Notes: generated from the letters alone by a model not told the origin. A DNA stretch of 24,266 bases from Ignavibacteria bacterium UBA5771 (GCA_002418685.1 DIEP01000006.1:1-24266); one strand, 5' to 3'. Shown: positions 1-7,395, counted from the stretch's first letter. Made by a program: numbers and translations.

Positions 1-146
1 TTTTTCAAAGCAATATCAAATGCAAGTTTCTGTTCTTCAGTAATACTATCCAGAATTTCTACTTCTCCAATTTCTAAATTAGAATACCGAATTCCCAATT
101 TTTCCAGCTCAGATGCAACTACCATCTTACAGCGGATACAAACCAT
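1..146 (-). CDS. AraC-family regulator, N-terminal part (partial)
   Basis: This is the first 48 codons of a protein that runs off the left window edge. The visible part reads MVCIRCKMVVASELEKLG, followed by a segment containing EIGEVEI and ITEEQKLAF. It matches the N-terminal domain I know from a group of Bacteroidota AraC-family regulators: an HMA-like fold with a CxxC (CIRC), followed later by an AraC helix-turn-helix that is not visible here. Family members usually start about seven residues earlier with MKLYIKYMVC. Here the equivalent residues IKLYIRY are encoded, but the first codon is ATC at 167-165. A good Shine-Dalgarno (AAGAGGT, 179-173) sits 5 nt before that ATC and 26 nt before the ATG at 146. 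The start could therefore be the ATC. The family call rests on sequence memory only. Confidence 0.6.
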   Translation of the reverse strand, partial: MVCIRCKMVVASELEKLGIRYSNLEIGEVEILDSITEEQKLAFDIALK

Positions 147-485
147 ATATCTGATATAAAGTTTGATAGGACACCTCTTATTTTGTAAATATTTTATTAA
201 GCGCTATTCTTTAATTTAATAGTTAAAACCAATATTATTGTTTATACAATATACGAAATTAAATATAAATATTGTTATTAGCATAGAAAAAGGGTACTAC
301 ATTTTTTTTTGCAAAACTCTTGGACATATTTGTGTAACATCAATCGGACTAAAATAAAGAACCGCAAGGAAAGGCTATTTTGTTTATTTCCTCATAGATT
401 CCTTGCGATTCTAATATTATACTTTAAATTAGCAAATACAAATTCAAAGTATATTCACATCAAATAATGCGAGCATAAGCAGGCA
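147..485. other. Intergenic region, AraC-like gene to DUF4382 lipoprotein
   Basis: About 340 bases without a recognisable gene. It should hold the promoter of the minus-strand AraC-like gene and the 3' end of the lipoprotein transcript. An inverted repeat TATTGT-TTAT-ACAATA lies at 236-251, about 70 bases upstream of the AraC-like start, and could be an operator or simply AT-rich symmetry. Two hairpins near the lipoprotein stop are listed separately. Confidence 0.5.
349..407 (-). terminator. Terminator-like hairpin after the DUF4382 lipoprotein
   Basis: Nine-base arms CGCAAGGAA (363-371) and TTCCTTGCG (399-407) pair perfectly around a long 27-nt loop. Read on the minus strand, the stem is followed by the U-rich stretch GTTCTTTATTTTAG. 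An inner alternative also exists: AGGAAA (367-372) can pair with TTTCCT (387-392) instead. The position downstream of the minus-strand lipoprotein fits a transcript end, but the long loop makes it non-canonical. Confidence 0.4.
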
Positions 486-491
486 TTATTT
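462..491 (-). terminator. Hairpin overlapping the DUF4382 gene stop codon
   Basis: AAATAATGC (462-470) pairs with GCATTATTT (483-491), a 9-bp stem with a 12-nt loop. The right arm includes the stop codon (486-488) of the minus-strand lipoprotein gene. It may end or protect the transcript 3' end. No strong U-tract follows on the minus strand, so it is weaker than the hairpin at 363-407. Confidence 0.3.
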
Positions 492-1205
492 TTTAACTGC
501 TTTAATTGTATTAATTATAGTATTTTCAATATCATTTATATTCTTTGGATCATTTGGATCCAGAATTGATCCCCATTTTTTAAAGAATAAATTAGGATCT
601 AACTGCAACGATATTGTGGTATTTGTACCTTCTTTTAAATTCAAAGATGGATCGAATTCCAACGATAAGTTGGCAGTTGTTTGAGCTTTAAATTCAAAAA
701 TTGAAGGATTACCATTCATATACGTAATTCCTTCGATTATGATTGAATATCTGTCTGTTGTTGCAAAATCCTTAAAAATAGGATCATTAGTATATTGAGT
801 TGCTTCGCTTGCATTAAATCTGTGAAATTCCAGTTTTATGCGTTCATATAAACCAGCAGGCACATTACCTGACATCAACAGAACTAAATCATCTGTGCTA
901 TTGATGTCGTAAACAAAAGGTCCTGTTTTTAGTTCATTGTCTGTTGCTGAGTCGCTGCTATCAATTGCCAATTTCAGTCTTGATAATAAAATTCTGATTC
1001 TGACAATTTTGATAGAATCAACTTCATTTGCCTGAATTTTATTATTATTATCCCCTTTAATCATTTGGATGGCATTAACTACTGGTGTAGATAGTTCACC
1101 AACAATCTTGACATCCGCATTGCCATTGGGAGAAGTTGAGTCTGAGCATCCTGCTGTGATAATGAAAATCACTATTGCAAAAGATGCGATGATAAATTTT
1201 TTCAT
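486..1205 (-). CDS. DUF4382-like lipoprotein
   Basis: A 239-residue predicted lipoprotein. The N-terminus has MKK, a hydrophobic stretch and a lipobox ITAGC with the acylated cysteine at residue 20, so it is exported and membrane anchored, probably in the outer membrane. The body carries a pattern I associate with DUF4382 (an all-beta, carboxypeptidase-regulatory-like fold): a segment beginning with ADVKIVGEL, a later strand rich in KIVRIRILLSRL, and VPAGLYERIKLEFHR near residue 120. No catalytic motif is visible and the function is unknown. The start at 1205 is supported by AAGGA about 7 nt upstream. It has its own spacing from the DUF2959 gene behind it, and terminator-like hairpins follow its stop. 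The family call is tentative; lipoprotein status is firm. Confidence 0.75.
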   Translation of the reverse strand: MKKFIIASFAIVIFIITAGCSDSTSPNGNADVKIVGELSTPVVNAIQMIKGDNNNKIQANEVDSIKIVRIRILLSRLKLAIDSSDSATDNELKTGPFVYDINSTDDLVLLMSGNVPAGLYERIKLEFHRFNASEATQYTNDPIFKDFATTDRYSIIIEGITYMNGNPSIFEFKAQTTANLSLEFDPSLNLKEGTNTTISLQLDPNLFFKKWGSILDPNDPKNINDIENTIINTIKAVKK

Positions 1206-1267
1206 GAGAATTCCTTTTAAAAATTAAAAAATAATTGAATAAATATTTAAATTTATAAAAAATTTAA

Positions 1268-1924
1268 TTATTCAATTTTACCTGTTTGAGACATTTCTAC
1301 TCGAGCTCTGTCTATAGCTGTTTGGACATATTTTATTGAATACTTAAGATTATCACCGTCGTAAATGACCTTTTGAGAAGTCGGAGCTATGGATTCGATT
1401 CCTTTCGGAGTCAAATCATTAGATAGATAATTCAAAACCTGCTTAGCGTCTGAAACGTAAGTTTGAAAAGCTTCTTTAACACCTAAGCTATTTCTGGCGA
1501 TTTGTCCATATATATCAGCCAGTTCTTGTTGGCGTTGTTCACTTAATTGTTGTATTGCAGGATTTTTGTATTTATCCCCATCCTTTTGCCATTCGTCGAA
1601 GTAGTCCTTACCTCGTGCATTCATTTCATCTGAATGTTTTGCAAAGGTTTTCTGCAAATCCTCAATTTTTGAAACTTGCTTCTTATAAAGATCAAACGCT
1701 TTCTTTACATCGGATTGACTTGATCTCGTAAGATCATTTAAAGACGCATTCGTTGCGTCTATCTGCGCGACAACTAATTTAATATCGTTGTCAAATGTTT
1801 CCATAGATGTTGTTGCTTTTTCTGAACGCTGCATTCCTGTTGAAGACCCACATCCTGTGAGAATAAGAGCAGATAGCATCACCATCCCGAACATAAAAAA
1901 TACTGATTTCATTGCGTATTTCAT
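1268..1924 (-). CDS. DUF2959-family lipoprotein
   Basis: A 218-residue lipoprotein if it starts at the ATG at 1924. The preceding GGAG lies 6 nt upstream and decides this start over a TTG four codons further up. The signal peptide ends in the lipobox LTGC with Cys25. The mature part is almost wholly helical and rich in Lys, Gln, Asp and Glu. It has the layout I associate with DUF2959: an early stretch with VVAQIDATNASLNDL, a central coiled coil including QKTFAKHSDEMNARGKDYF, then LSNDLTPKGIESI. The family is of unknown function and is usually a periplasmic or outer-membrane anchored helical protein. It lies in an envelope or stress gene cluster beside an lmo0937-type peptide and an outer-membrane barrel. 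No enzymatic residues are seen. Confidence 0.75.
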   Translation of the reverse strand: MKYAMKSVFFMFGMVMLSALILTGCGSSTGMQRSEKATTSMETFDNDIKLVVAQIDATNASLNDLTRSSQSDVKKAFDLYKKQVSKIEDLQKTFAKHSDEMNARGKDYFDEWQKDGDKYKNPAIQQLSEQRQQELADIYGQIARNSLGVKEAFQTYVSDAKQVLNYLSNDLTPKGIESIAPTSQKVIYDGDNLKYSIKYVQTAIDRARVEMSQTGKIE

Positions 1925-2036
1925 TTTATACTCCAATTTTAATAAAAATTCTTTTAGTAATCCATTAATTTGTTAAATATCAAAATCTAATTTTTTTTAC
2001 TCTGGTCATAGCCAATGTGATTTTATTCAATGCTGA

Positions 2037-2186
2037 TTATACATTACGTGAACCACGTATCAACCTAACTAAAATCATTATTACTGCTACTACTATTAGT
2101 ATGTGAATGAACCCACCCAATGTGTATGAGCTCACCATTCCAACCAACCATAATATTATTAGAACTACTGCTATGATGTAAAGCAT
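2037..2186 (-). CDS. lmo0937-family small membrane protein
   Basis: A 49-codon gene easily missed because of its length. It starts at the ATG at 2186 and has a strong Shine-Dalgarno GGAGGTA close upstream (2189-2195). The protein starts MLYIIAVVLIILWLVG, continues with SSYTLGGFIHIL, and ends in a basic tail RLIRGSRNV. There are two hydrophobic segments separated by the YTLGGFIH turn, which is the hallmark of the lmo0937 (DUF5670) family of tiny inner-membrane proteins. Their function is unknown; in many bacteria they lie near stress genes. Here it sits between the DUF2959 lipoprotein and an outer-membrane barrel on the same strand. The call is confident because length, motif and ribosome binding site all agree. 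Confidence 0.85.
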   Translation of the reverse strand: MLYIIAVVLIILWLVGMVSSYTLGGFIHILIVVAVIMILVRLIRGSRNV

Positions 2187-2215
2187 ATTACCTCCTTTTT
2201 CTTATTTTACATAAA

Positions 2216-2794
2216 TTATAATTTAAATAAGAATGAAACACTACCTAATACATAGTTAGCATTTCTATCCTCGCTCCCTGGGAACTTTTGAAAATCATAA
2301 TTCAGAAAAACGTAACGCACATCTCCGACTATCTTTCCTATTTCTCCAACGGGTAACTCGACACCCGCACCAAAATGCCAACCGAATTCCTGTTGGGTAT
2401 CCGATTCATAATCAAGTCCGAGCAAGCTGTTATTATAAGAATAGCTTGTGTTGTACCATCCTGCACCAATTGCTGCATAAAGATATGGTAAAGGATACAA
2501 TAGACCTGTAACCATTACAGGCCAGCTTTTCACTGTGACTCTGTCATCTGCGTATTTTTCCTGACGATAATTAACCGCACCTTCGAATCCAAGAAACTCC
2601 ATTACCTTTATTCTGAGCGCGACTCCTCCCGTCATATAAGTGTTATCTGCGTCTGCTGCTTTAAAAACACCAATTTGTGGACCAAGATACAGACCACTAT
2701 CCTCAAATTCTGCTGTCTGTGAGTAAGAATTTGAACTTGTTGTTATTAAAATGGCTAACAACACTGCCATGCGAATTACATTTAGAAATTTCAT
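2216..2794 (-). CDS. Small outer-membrane beta-barrel protein
   Basis: A 192-residue outer-membrane protein. The start at 2794 (MKFLNVIRMAVLL) is chosen because AAAGGAG lies just upstream and a signal peptide follows, with likely cleavage after SYSQ. The longer open frame to 2854 adds an implausible N-terminus. The mature chain alternates hydrophobic and polar residues as in an 8-stranded OmpA/OmpW-type barrel. It begins GLYLGPQIGVF, has ALRIKVMEFLGFEGAVNYR and AIGAGWYN, and ends with SVSFLFKL, an aromatic-rich last strand suited to BAM recognition. No peptidoglycan-binding domain is present. Substrate or role cannot be told. It lies downstream of the OmpA-type gene, separated by a hairpin, so the two are probably transcribed separately. 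Confidence 0.75.
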   Translation of the reverse strand: MKFLNVIRMAVLLAILITTSSNSYSQTAEFEDSGLYLGPQIGVFKAADADNTYMTGGVALRIKVMEFLGFEGAVNYRQEKYADDRVTVKSWPVMVTGLLYPLPYLYAAIGAGWYNTSYSYNNSLLGLDYESDTQQEFGWHFGAGVELPVGEIGKIVGDVRYVFLNYDFQKFPGSEDRNANYVLGSVSFLFKL

Positions 2795-2841
2795 AAAAAC
2801 TCCTTTATTAAAAATTTGATAAAACAATATTACTTTATCTT

Positions 2842-2898
2842 TAAAAATATTCAAAAAACTTTTGAAATAGATAGGTTAACCAACCAATGGTTAACCTA
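2842..2898 (-). terminator. Probable terminator after the OmpA-family gene
   Basis: TAGGTTAACCA (2872-2882) and TGGTTAACCTA (2888-2898) form a perfect 11-bp stem with a 5-nt loop, 16 bases beyond the OmpA-family stop at 2914. On the minus strand the stem is followed by TCTATTTCAAAAGTTTTTT, so the U-run begins about 14 nt after the stem rather than at once. It lies between the OmpA-family gene and the small barrel gene and likely separates their transcripts. Confidence 0.5.
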
Positions 2899-2913
2899 CC
2901 GATTCCCAATAAA

Positions 2914-4872
2914 TTATTTCATTATTTCAACAAACACATTTCTGTTATACATTCTTCCTTCGGGATATGTATTGTTGAATGAATATTGCGTTCTCGATTG
3001 ACCAACTCCAATTGCCTGCACGTTAGCTTTTCGATTTTCCCTTTGTAATTGATCGTCGATTATAGTTTTCGCTTGATCTGCCCTATTCTGAGAAAGTGTT
3101 TGATTACCTGCTTCGGTACCGATATTGTCTGTATGTCCGTGCACAATTACTCGCTGATTTGTTTCTATTCCAGGCACAATTTCTTTTCGGATGACAGTTT
3201 CATATGATGCAATGGATCCTGAACTTCCATAATCAAATAACATCAGATATCTTGTGGCATTCCTTATTTCTTTTTCTTTATGAAGGCTGAATTTTAAATT
3301 TTCAGAAGTTTTCATACCATTCATATCTGTTATCTCAACTTTTGCCTTATATTTACCTGATTCAAGAAATCTCATTATTTCTGCGGGATTGATTCTTTGG
3401 TAACTGCTTGTAAAAGGACCGAAATACATTGTTCTGCCTTCACCAGTTATTGTAATATCCCAACTTTTGAAATTTACATTCCTATTGACTGAAAAAATCA
3501 TATCGTTATCTATTGATGATTCATCCCTGATTGTATATTTCACAGGTTTCAAAAGTTCCTGGTCGTTAGAAGAGAATGTCACTCTGCGGTTTTCGTCAGC
3601 GATTAATCCGGCAGCGGCTGGGTCTGTAAATTCGGTTCCTGATGGTATAAATGGTGGATCTTCGACAACCCTTATTCTATCTTCATCAATCCCATAATTA
3701 TCAACAAGATATCTCTTTATGGCTTCGCCACTGGATATTGCTTGCCTTGCCTCGGGGTCGGAACATCTTAATGTGACTGTGGTATTAGGATTATTTCTCA
3801 TCCTGTCACCATAAATATTCAGGATATTATAATATACTGTCATTAACTGGTCCACATTAGTTTCTTTGGTAGTCAATTCACCTTTCATAAAATTTTCAAG
3901 ATCTGATTCTTTGAAATTTCGCGCATCTGCTATCGATAGTTTAGTATATCTTGAAGGTATTTCTTGACTATTTCTATCAAAAAATACATAAGGTATAATA
4001 GGGAAGTATCCCTGAACATCCTTTGTTAAAATTACATTGTCTTGTGGCAATGCAACAGATACCTTGTCCTTAGTTGCCGATGGTGGCAAATTTTCCGTTG
4101 TAGAGACGGCATCTTTTCTGTAATCTAACGTTATTTGCACTCCAACTCTATAACTTAGAGTTGACCACACATCATTGAATGAATTTTGAGTAGGCTCATT
4201 TTCGCCTTTTCTTTGATTAACTAACCATGACATATCAAAAAATGGTGATATATACATCGAAGATTTTGGATTCAAATCTGCAACCTTTATATCATAAGCA
4301 AATCCACCTTGAAATCCATAAGCAATAGAGTTGAATCTTGATATATCAATTGATGGCTCGGAATATGACAAGTCTTTATCTGGCTTATAAATATACGAAG
4401 CTGATAAATTTGTATTAATGATGAATCCAAGATTTAAACTCAAATTTGGAATAATCTTCGGATCAATTATAAATGAGGGTGCGAATGATATATAATCAAT
4501 TTTAGTATCGAATGATGGGATTGGTGTTCGCGAATCATCTTCGATCAGTGCATTTCTTTGGTCGTAAGCAATTCTGAATCCAATACCCCACCAGCTATCA
4601 GATAAATATGCACCTACTATACCGCCATAAAATCCAATCCCGGTCCCATCAACACCCTTTATGTCATCTGCCGGAGAGTGAAAATTAAAGTCATTATTGT
4701 GTATTGTCTGCCATCCAAGTGAAGCTGAATTATTCTGCACTCCAACAATTAGACCATATCGCCACGCTTGGTCTCTAAATTTAGTTTCTTGCGCATTTAA
4801 TGTATTAAATAACAATACAGATAATAATACAGCAAAAATACTTGCGCTCAACTTTTTCGTAAAATTCGTCAT
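2914..4872 (-). CDS. OmpA-family protein with two OmpA-like modules
   Basis: A 652-residue envelope protein. Start 4872 is preferred over the ATG six bases upstream because GGAGG is 7 nt away from it and only 1 nt from the other. A signal peptide ends near LNAQ. Residues about 25-260 look like an outer-membrane beta-barrel (repeated short aromatic strands such as GIGFYGGIVGAYL). A first OmpA-like module follows, with IPYVFFDRNSQEIPSRY, then NNPNTTVTLRCSD, a helix EAIKRYLVDNYGI and ENRRVTFSS. After a linker comes a classical C-terminal OmpA domain: YLMLFDYGSSGS, RVIVHGHTDNIG with the Asp of the peptidoglycan-binding site, LSQNRADQAKTII, and a final NRNVFVEI. Such double-module proteins are known to me from Ignavibacteria and Kapabacteria. 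The likely role is to anchor the outer membrane to peptidoglycan. Confidence 0.85.
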   Translation of the reverse strand: MTNFTKKLSASIFAVLLSVLLFNTLNAQETKFRDQAWRYGLIVGVQNNSASLGWQTIHNNDFNFHSPADDIKGVDGTGIGFYGGIVGAYLSDSWWGIGFRIAYDQRNALIEDDSRTPIPSFDTKIDYISFAPSFIIDPKIIPNLSLNLGFIINTNLSASYIYKPDKDLSYSEPSIDISRFNSIAYGFQGGFAYDIKVADLNPKSSMYISPFFDMSWLVNQRKGENEPTQNSFNDVWSTLSYRVGVQITLDYRKDAVSTTENLPPSATKDKVSVALPQDNVILTKDVQGYFPIIPYVFFDRNSQEIPSRYTKLSIADARNFKESDLENFMKGELTTKETNVDQLMTVYYNILNIYGDRMRNNPNTTVTLRCSDPEARQAISSGEAIKRYLVDNYGIDEDRIRVVEDPPFIPSGTEFTDPAAAGLIADENRRVTFSSNDQELLKPVKYTIRDESSIDNDMIFSVNRNVNFKSWDITITGEGRTMYFGPFTSSYQRINPAEIMRFLESGKYKAKVEITDMNGMKTSENLKFSLHKEKEIRNATRYLMLFDYGSSGSIASYETVIRKEIVPGIETNQRVIVHGHTDNIGTEAGNQTLSQNRADQAKTIIDDQLQRENRKANVQAIGVGQSRTQYSFNNTYPEGRMYNRNVFVEIMK

Positions 4873-4997
4873 AACCATACCTCCTAAAAAAACTTTTAAA
4901 ATTAAACTAATTTATATCCTATTATATTCAGGCTTCTTTTACTTTCAATTTCTTCAACAAAATAATTTCATACAAAGGAACTTAATAATATAGGACT

Positions 4998-5357
4998 TCA
5001 TTCATAACCGCTTTTTATCACGGTTTGAATCATTTTAAACTTTTCATTTGCTTTGACAATATTTGATATATGAGCGGGGATAATCATTCCCTCTCCTGTA
5101 TTCATAATGTGAGAAACACCATCAAGAATTATCTCGGCTTTTCCATCAATTATTTGAACAAATGTATCAAACGGTGAAATCTTCTCGACGAATCCTTCAC
5201 CAATGTCAAAAGAAATCACACTTACATTGCCCGTTGTCTTTTTAATAATTGTTTTAATAACAACAGAATTTGGTTCGTATTCAATAATTTCAACCATAAT
5301 GTGCGGCTCATTTAAGTTAATATCATTTTCTTCTATTTTTTCTTCTTTATTTTTCAT
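4998..5357 (-). CDS. Small cupin-domain protein
   Basis: A single-domain cupin of 119 residues. Start 5357 is preferred: a GGGGGAG run lies just upstream, whereas the frame beyond it uses a TTG inside that run. The core shows the small cupin pattern: GEGFVEKISPFDTFVQIIDG, then KAEIILDG, GEGMIIPA and NIVKANEKF. The usual metal ligands are absent. The first-motif histidine is Lys in VEKISPFD, and the second-motif His position reads N in AHISN. Metal catalysis is therefore unlikely; a binding or sensing role is an inference. There is no signal peptide, so it is cytoplasmic. It lies upstream of the OmpA-family gene on the same strand with a gap of about 125 bases, so a shared transcript is possible but not shown. 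Confidence 0.75.
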   Translation of the reverse strand: MKNKEEKIEENDINLNEPHIMVEIIEYEPNSVVIKTIIKKTTGNVSVISFDIGEGFVEKISPFDTFVQIIDGKAEIILDGVSHIMNTGEGMIIPAHISNIVKANEKFKMIQTVIKSGYE

Positions 5358-5543
5358 TTTCTCCCCCAACAAATTTTAATAAATAATTGGAATATTTAAT
5401 ACTTCCAAATGCTAAAATCCTTTAATACTAAATTAGGGTGAATTGATGAAATGAGCGTTACATAATTATGAATATTTGTTATATAATTCACAGATTGATA
5501 ATAATTAATAATATCAATAACTTAGCCTAATAACGTTTGGAGA

Positions 5544-5586
5544 GTGGGCCTTAATGGCTGAAACTATACTTTTGAGATAGTCCCAT
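5544..5586 (+). other. Possible three-way-junction RNA element before queC
   Basis: Three short helices can nest. TGG (5545-5547) pairs with CCA (5583-5585). GCC (5548-5550) pairs with GGC (5556-5558) over loop TTAAT. ACTAT (5563-5567) pairs with ATAGT (5577-5581), with an inner CT/AG pair and a TTTG loop. The layout of an outer stem closing two hairpins resembles small structured leaders. It does not match the preQ1 riboswitch classes or any other class I can recall. It lies about 110 bases before the queC start. The helices are short, so it may be chance. Confidence 0.2.
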
Positions 5587-5619
5587 ATACAAAACTTCAA
5601 TATTCTTGTAGATGTGTTC

Positions 5620-5654
5620 AATTGCATTAATGCAATTAATAAATTTATTGCAAT
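5620..5654. promoter_or_regulatory. Palindrome cluster upstream of queC (operator candidate)
   Basis: AATTGCATTAATGCAATT at 5620-5637 is a perfect 18-bp palindrome. Ten bases on, ATTGCAAT (5647-5654) repeats the half-site in both orientations. The cluster lies 41-75 bases before the queC ATG, where a repressor or activator could act. No regulator gene is adjacent, and AT-rich DNA gives palindromes more easily, so this is a candidate only. Confidence 0.3.
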
Positions 5655-5694
5655 CTATTCTTTCTTCGTCTTCATTTAATAAATTTAATCTGTT

Positions 5695-6372
5695 ATGAAA
5701 AAAGCTATAGTGCTATTGAGTGGGGGGATGGATTCTGCTGTTGTTGCTGCTGTTGCATTAAACGATGGATATGACGTTGCTGCTTTGCATTTGAATTATG
5801 GACAAAGGACACAAAGCCGAGAATTGCAGGCGTTCTATGATTTGTGTGAATATTATTCTATCCAAGAAAAATTAATCGTAGATATCGAATATCTTAATCA
5901 AATTGGAGGGACAAGCTTAATTGATAAATCAATTCCAATCCCAAAAAATGCGGTGGAAAATACTCAAATTCCCAATACTTATGTGCCTTTCCGAAATGGA
6001 AATATACTTGCAATAGCAGTAAGTTGGGCAGAAGTTATCGGTGCCGATGCGATTTACATCGGAGCAAATACTATTGATTCCAGTGGTTATCCTGACACAA
6101 GTAAAGAATTCCTGGAAGCATTTGAATTAGCAGCAAATCTTGGAACTAAATTCGGAATTGCAGGCTCGTCAAAGCTCAAAATAAAGGCGCCATTGATTGA
6201 TTTATCCAAAAAGGATATAGTTTTAACGGGTAAAGAATTAAACGTTCCCTTTGAATTAACTTGGAGTTGCTATGAAGATAATGAAATAGCATGTGGGGAG
6301 TGTGATTCGTGTTTGTTGAGGTTACGTGGCTTTCAGGAAGCGGGTGCTATTGACCCGATTCCCTACCGATAA
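5695..6372 (+). CDS. queC: 7-cyano-7-deazaguanine synthase QueC
   Basis: QueC converts 7-carboxy-7-deazaguanine to preQ0 with ATP and ammonia, a step in making the queuosine base of tRNA. The 225-residue length is normal for the family. The N-terminus carries the ATP pyrophosphatase loop SGGMDS at residues 9-14, followed by HLNYGQR. The conserved NTYVPFRNGN lies near residue 90 and GANTIDSSGYPDT near 125. The C-terminal zinc site is complete: Cys192, Cys200, Cys203 and Cys206. The start at 5695 puts the P-loop at the expected distance. No clear Shine-Dalgarno is visible. The gene stands alone on its strand; other queuosine genes are not in the window. Its stop is 4 bases from the stop of the convergent NlpC/P60 gene. 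Confidence 0.96.
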   Translation: MKKAIVLLSGGMDSAVVAAVALNDGYDVAALHLNYGQRTQSRELQAFYDLCEYYSIQEKLIVDIEYLNQIGGTSLIDKSIPIPKNAVENTQIPNTYVPFRNGNILAIAVSWAEVIGADAIYIGANTIDSSGYPDTSKEFLEAFELAANLGTKFGIAGSSKLKIKAPLIDLSKKDIVLTGKELNVPFELTWSCYEDNEIACGECDSCLLRLRGFQEAGAIDPIPYR

Positions 6373-6376
6373 GAAA

Positions 6377-7198
6377 TTACATACTTGCTTTTAGATCGTT
6401 GTCTTTTTCGTCTGTGGATTTTAGCACTTGCATATCTTTATCACTCAAACGTTTGCCACCAATAAAGCGTTTTGTATAGTATGGTGAATTGAGCGAAGCC
6501 ACTGCCACTCCATATCGAATACCTGAATGAGCAAATAAACCATCACCTAAATAAATACCAACGTGTGAAGGGAATTTACGGCTATATGTATGAAAGAAAA
6601 TCAGATCGCCAAATTGCAAATCAGACATTTTCTTGATACTAACTCCATAATTATACTGCTCTCGAGCAGTGCGGGGCAACTCAATATTAGCAACATCTTG
6701 ATAAATAAGGCGAGTAAAAGCGGAACAATCTATGCCTCTTGTGGAAACCCCACCAAAGCGGTAAGGTGTGCCAAATAAATCCATGATTCGGCTAAGCATT
6801 TCAGATTTACTTACTCCGGCGGCAGTATTATCTTCATCAACAAGAGAGAGCCATAACATTTGGAAACTTTCAGCATCATATTGGAATGTATCCTCTTTTT
6901 CCACTTCCTCGAGATCTTCGCCTTCTTCTCCAATAATTTGATTATTTGCATCGATTGACACCATATCAGTAGAATCAATTGTATAGGGCGTAAGATTTGC
7001 CATCTCTGATAAATCATCACTTTGCCTCATAATATCGATCGATATTTTTTTAGAGGTTGTTTTAGAGGTTGTCCTGCGGCTATATTTCTTTTTTGAACTT
7101 TTTTTAGCATAGCTTTGCTCAAAAGTTCCTGCCATTAGCAGAAAGAAAATTAACAGATATATCAGCGATTTTTGTTGGGAATTGCTTCTTTGAGCCAT
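6377..7198 (-). CDS. Secreted NlpC/P60 cell-wall hydrolase
   Basis: A 273-residue cysteine peptidase predicted to cut peptide stems of peptidoglycan in the periplasm. The N-terminus is a signal or anchor segment (LIYLLIFFLLMAG, residues 12-24). It is followed by a very basic Lys/Ser/Arg/Thr stretch (32-51) and an acidic Glu-rich linker around 90-105. The NlpC/P60 domain spans about 130-250. The catalytic Cys158 lies in GIDCSAF, His212 in SHVGIYLG, and a third polar residue His224 in LFAHSG. The motif ELPRTAREQY, typical of Bacteroidota-type Spr-like hydrolases, is present. GGAGG precedes the start at 7198. It is convergent with queC with only 4 bases between stops, so the two transcripts probably overlap. 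A second enzyme of this family lies at 16327-16881. Confidence 0.92.
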   Translation of the reverse strand: MAQRSNSQQKSLIYLLIFFLLMAGTFEQSYAKKSSKKKYSRRTTSKTTSKKISIDIMRQSDDLSEMANLTPYTIDSTDMVSIDANNQIIGEEGEDLEEVEKEDTFQYDAESFQMLWLSLVDEDNTAAGVSKSEMLSRIMDLFGTPYRFGGVSTRGIDCSAFTRLIYQDVANIELPRTAREQYNYGVSIKKMSDLQFGDLIFFHTYSRKFPSHVGIYLGDGLFAHSGIRYGVAVASLNSPYYTKRFIGGKRLSDKDMQVLKSTDEKDNDLKASM

Positions 7199-7395
7199 AT
7201 TCCTCCCAATTATTTAGTTCAACAAAATTGTAATAAAAAAGACTAAATTCTACATTCGTATTTTTAAAAAATTACAATTTAAGAATAAAATATGAAAAGA
7301 CAATAGATTTTTTAAAAAAAAGTTTACAGTGTCCAATTTTATTTACAGTATTATGAAAATAATTAATATTAGATTAATATTCAAATAATTCAATG

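Larger units (their letters stand above)
5358..5694. other. Divergent intergenic region, cupin / queC
   Basis: About 337 bases between the minus-strand cupin and plus-strand queC. It must carry the promoters of both genes. No open frame with a ribosome binding site was found. It contains a foldable three-helix segment (5544-5586) and a palindrome cluster (5620-5654), listed separately. The rest is AT-rich and uninformative. Confidence 0.5.

Noticed and set aside
1788..1976. 62-codon plus-strand frame opposite the DUF2959 gene start
   Set aside because: It is a shadow of the real gene, with no ribosome binding site or recognisable protein.
2045..2059. Inverted repeat TACGTG-AAC-CACGTA
   Set aside because: It falls in the last codons of the lmo0937-type gene, is only 6 bp per arm, and has no U-tract; no role can be supported.
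5533..5590. A preQ1, glycine or hammerhead-type RNA before queC
   Set aside because: None of the conserved core sequences of these classes is present; only an unassigned foldable segment is kept as a candidate.
7365..7381. AATATTA-GAT-TAATATT hairpin after the DUF5916 stop
   Set aside because: Composed only of A and T in the stem and short; expected by chance in such AT-rich DNA.
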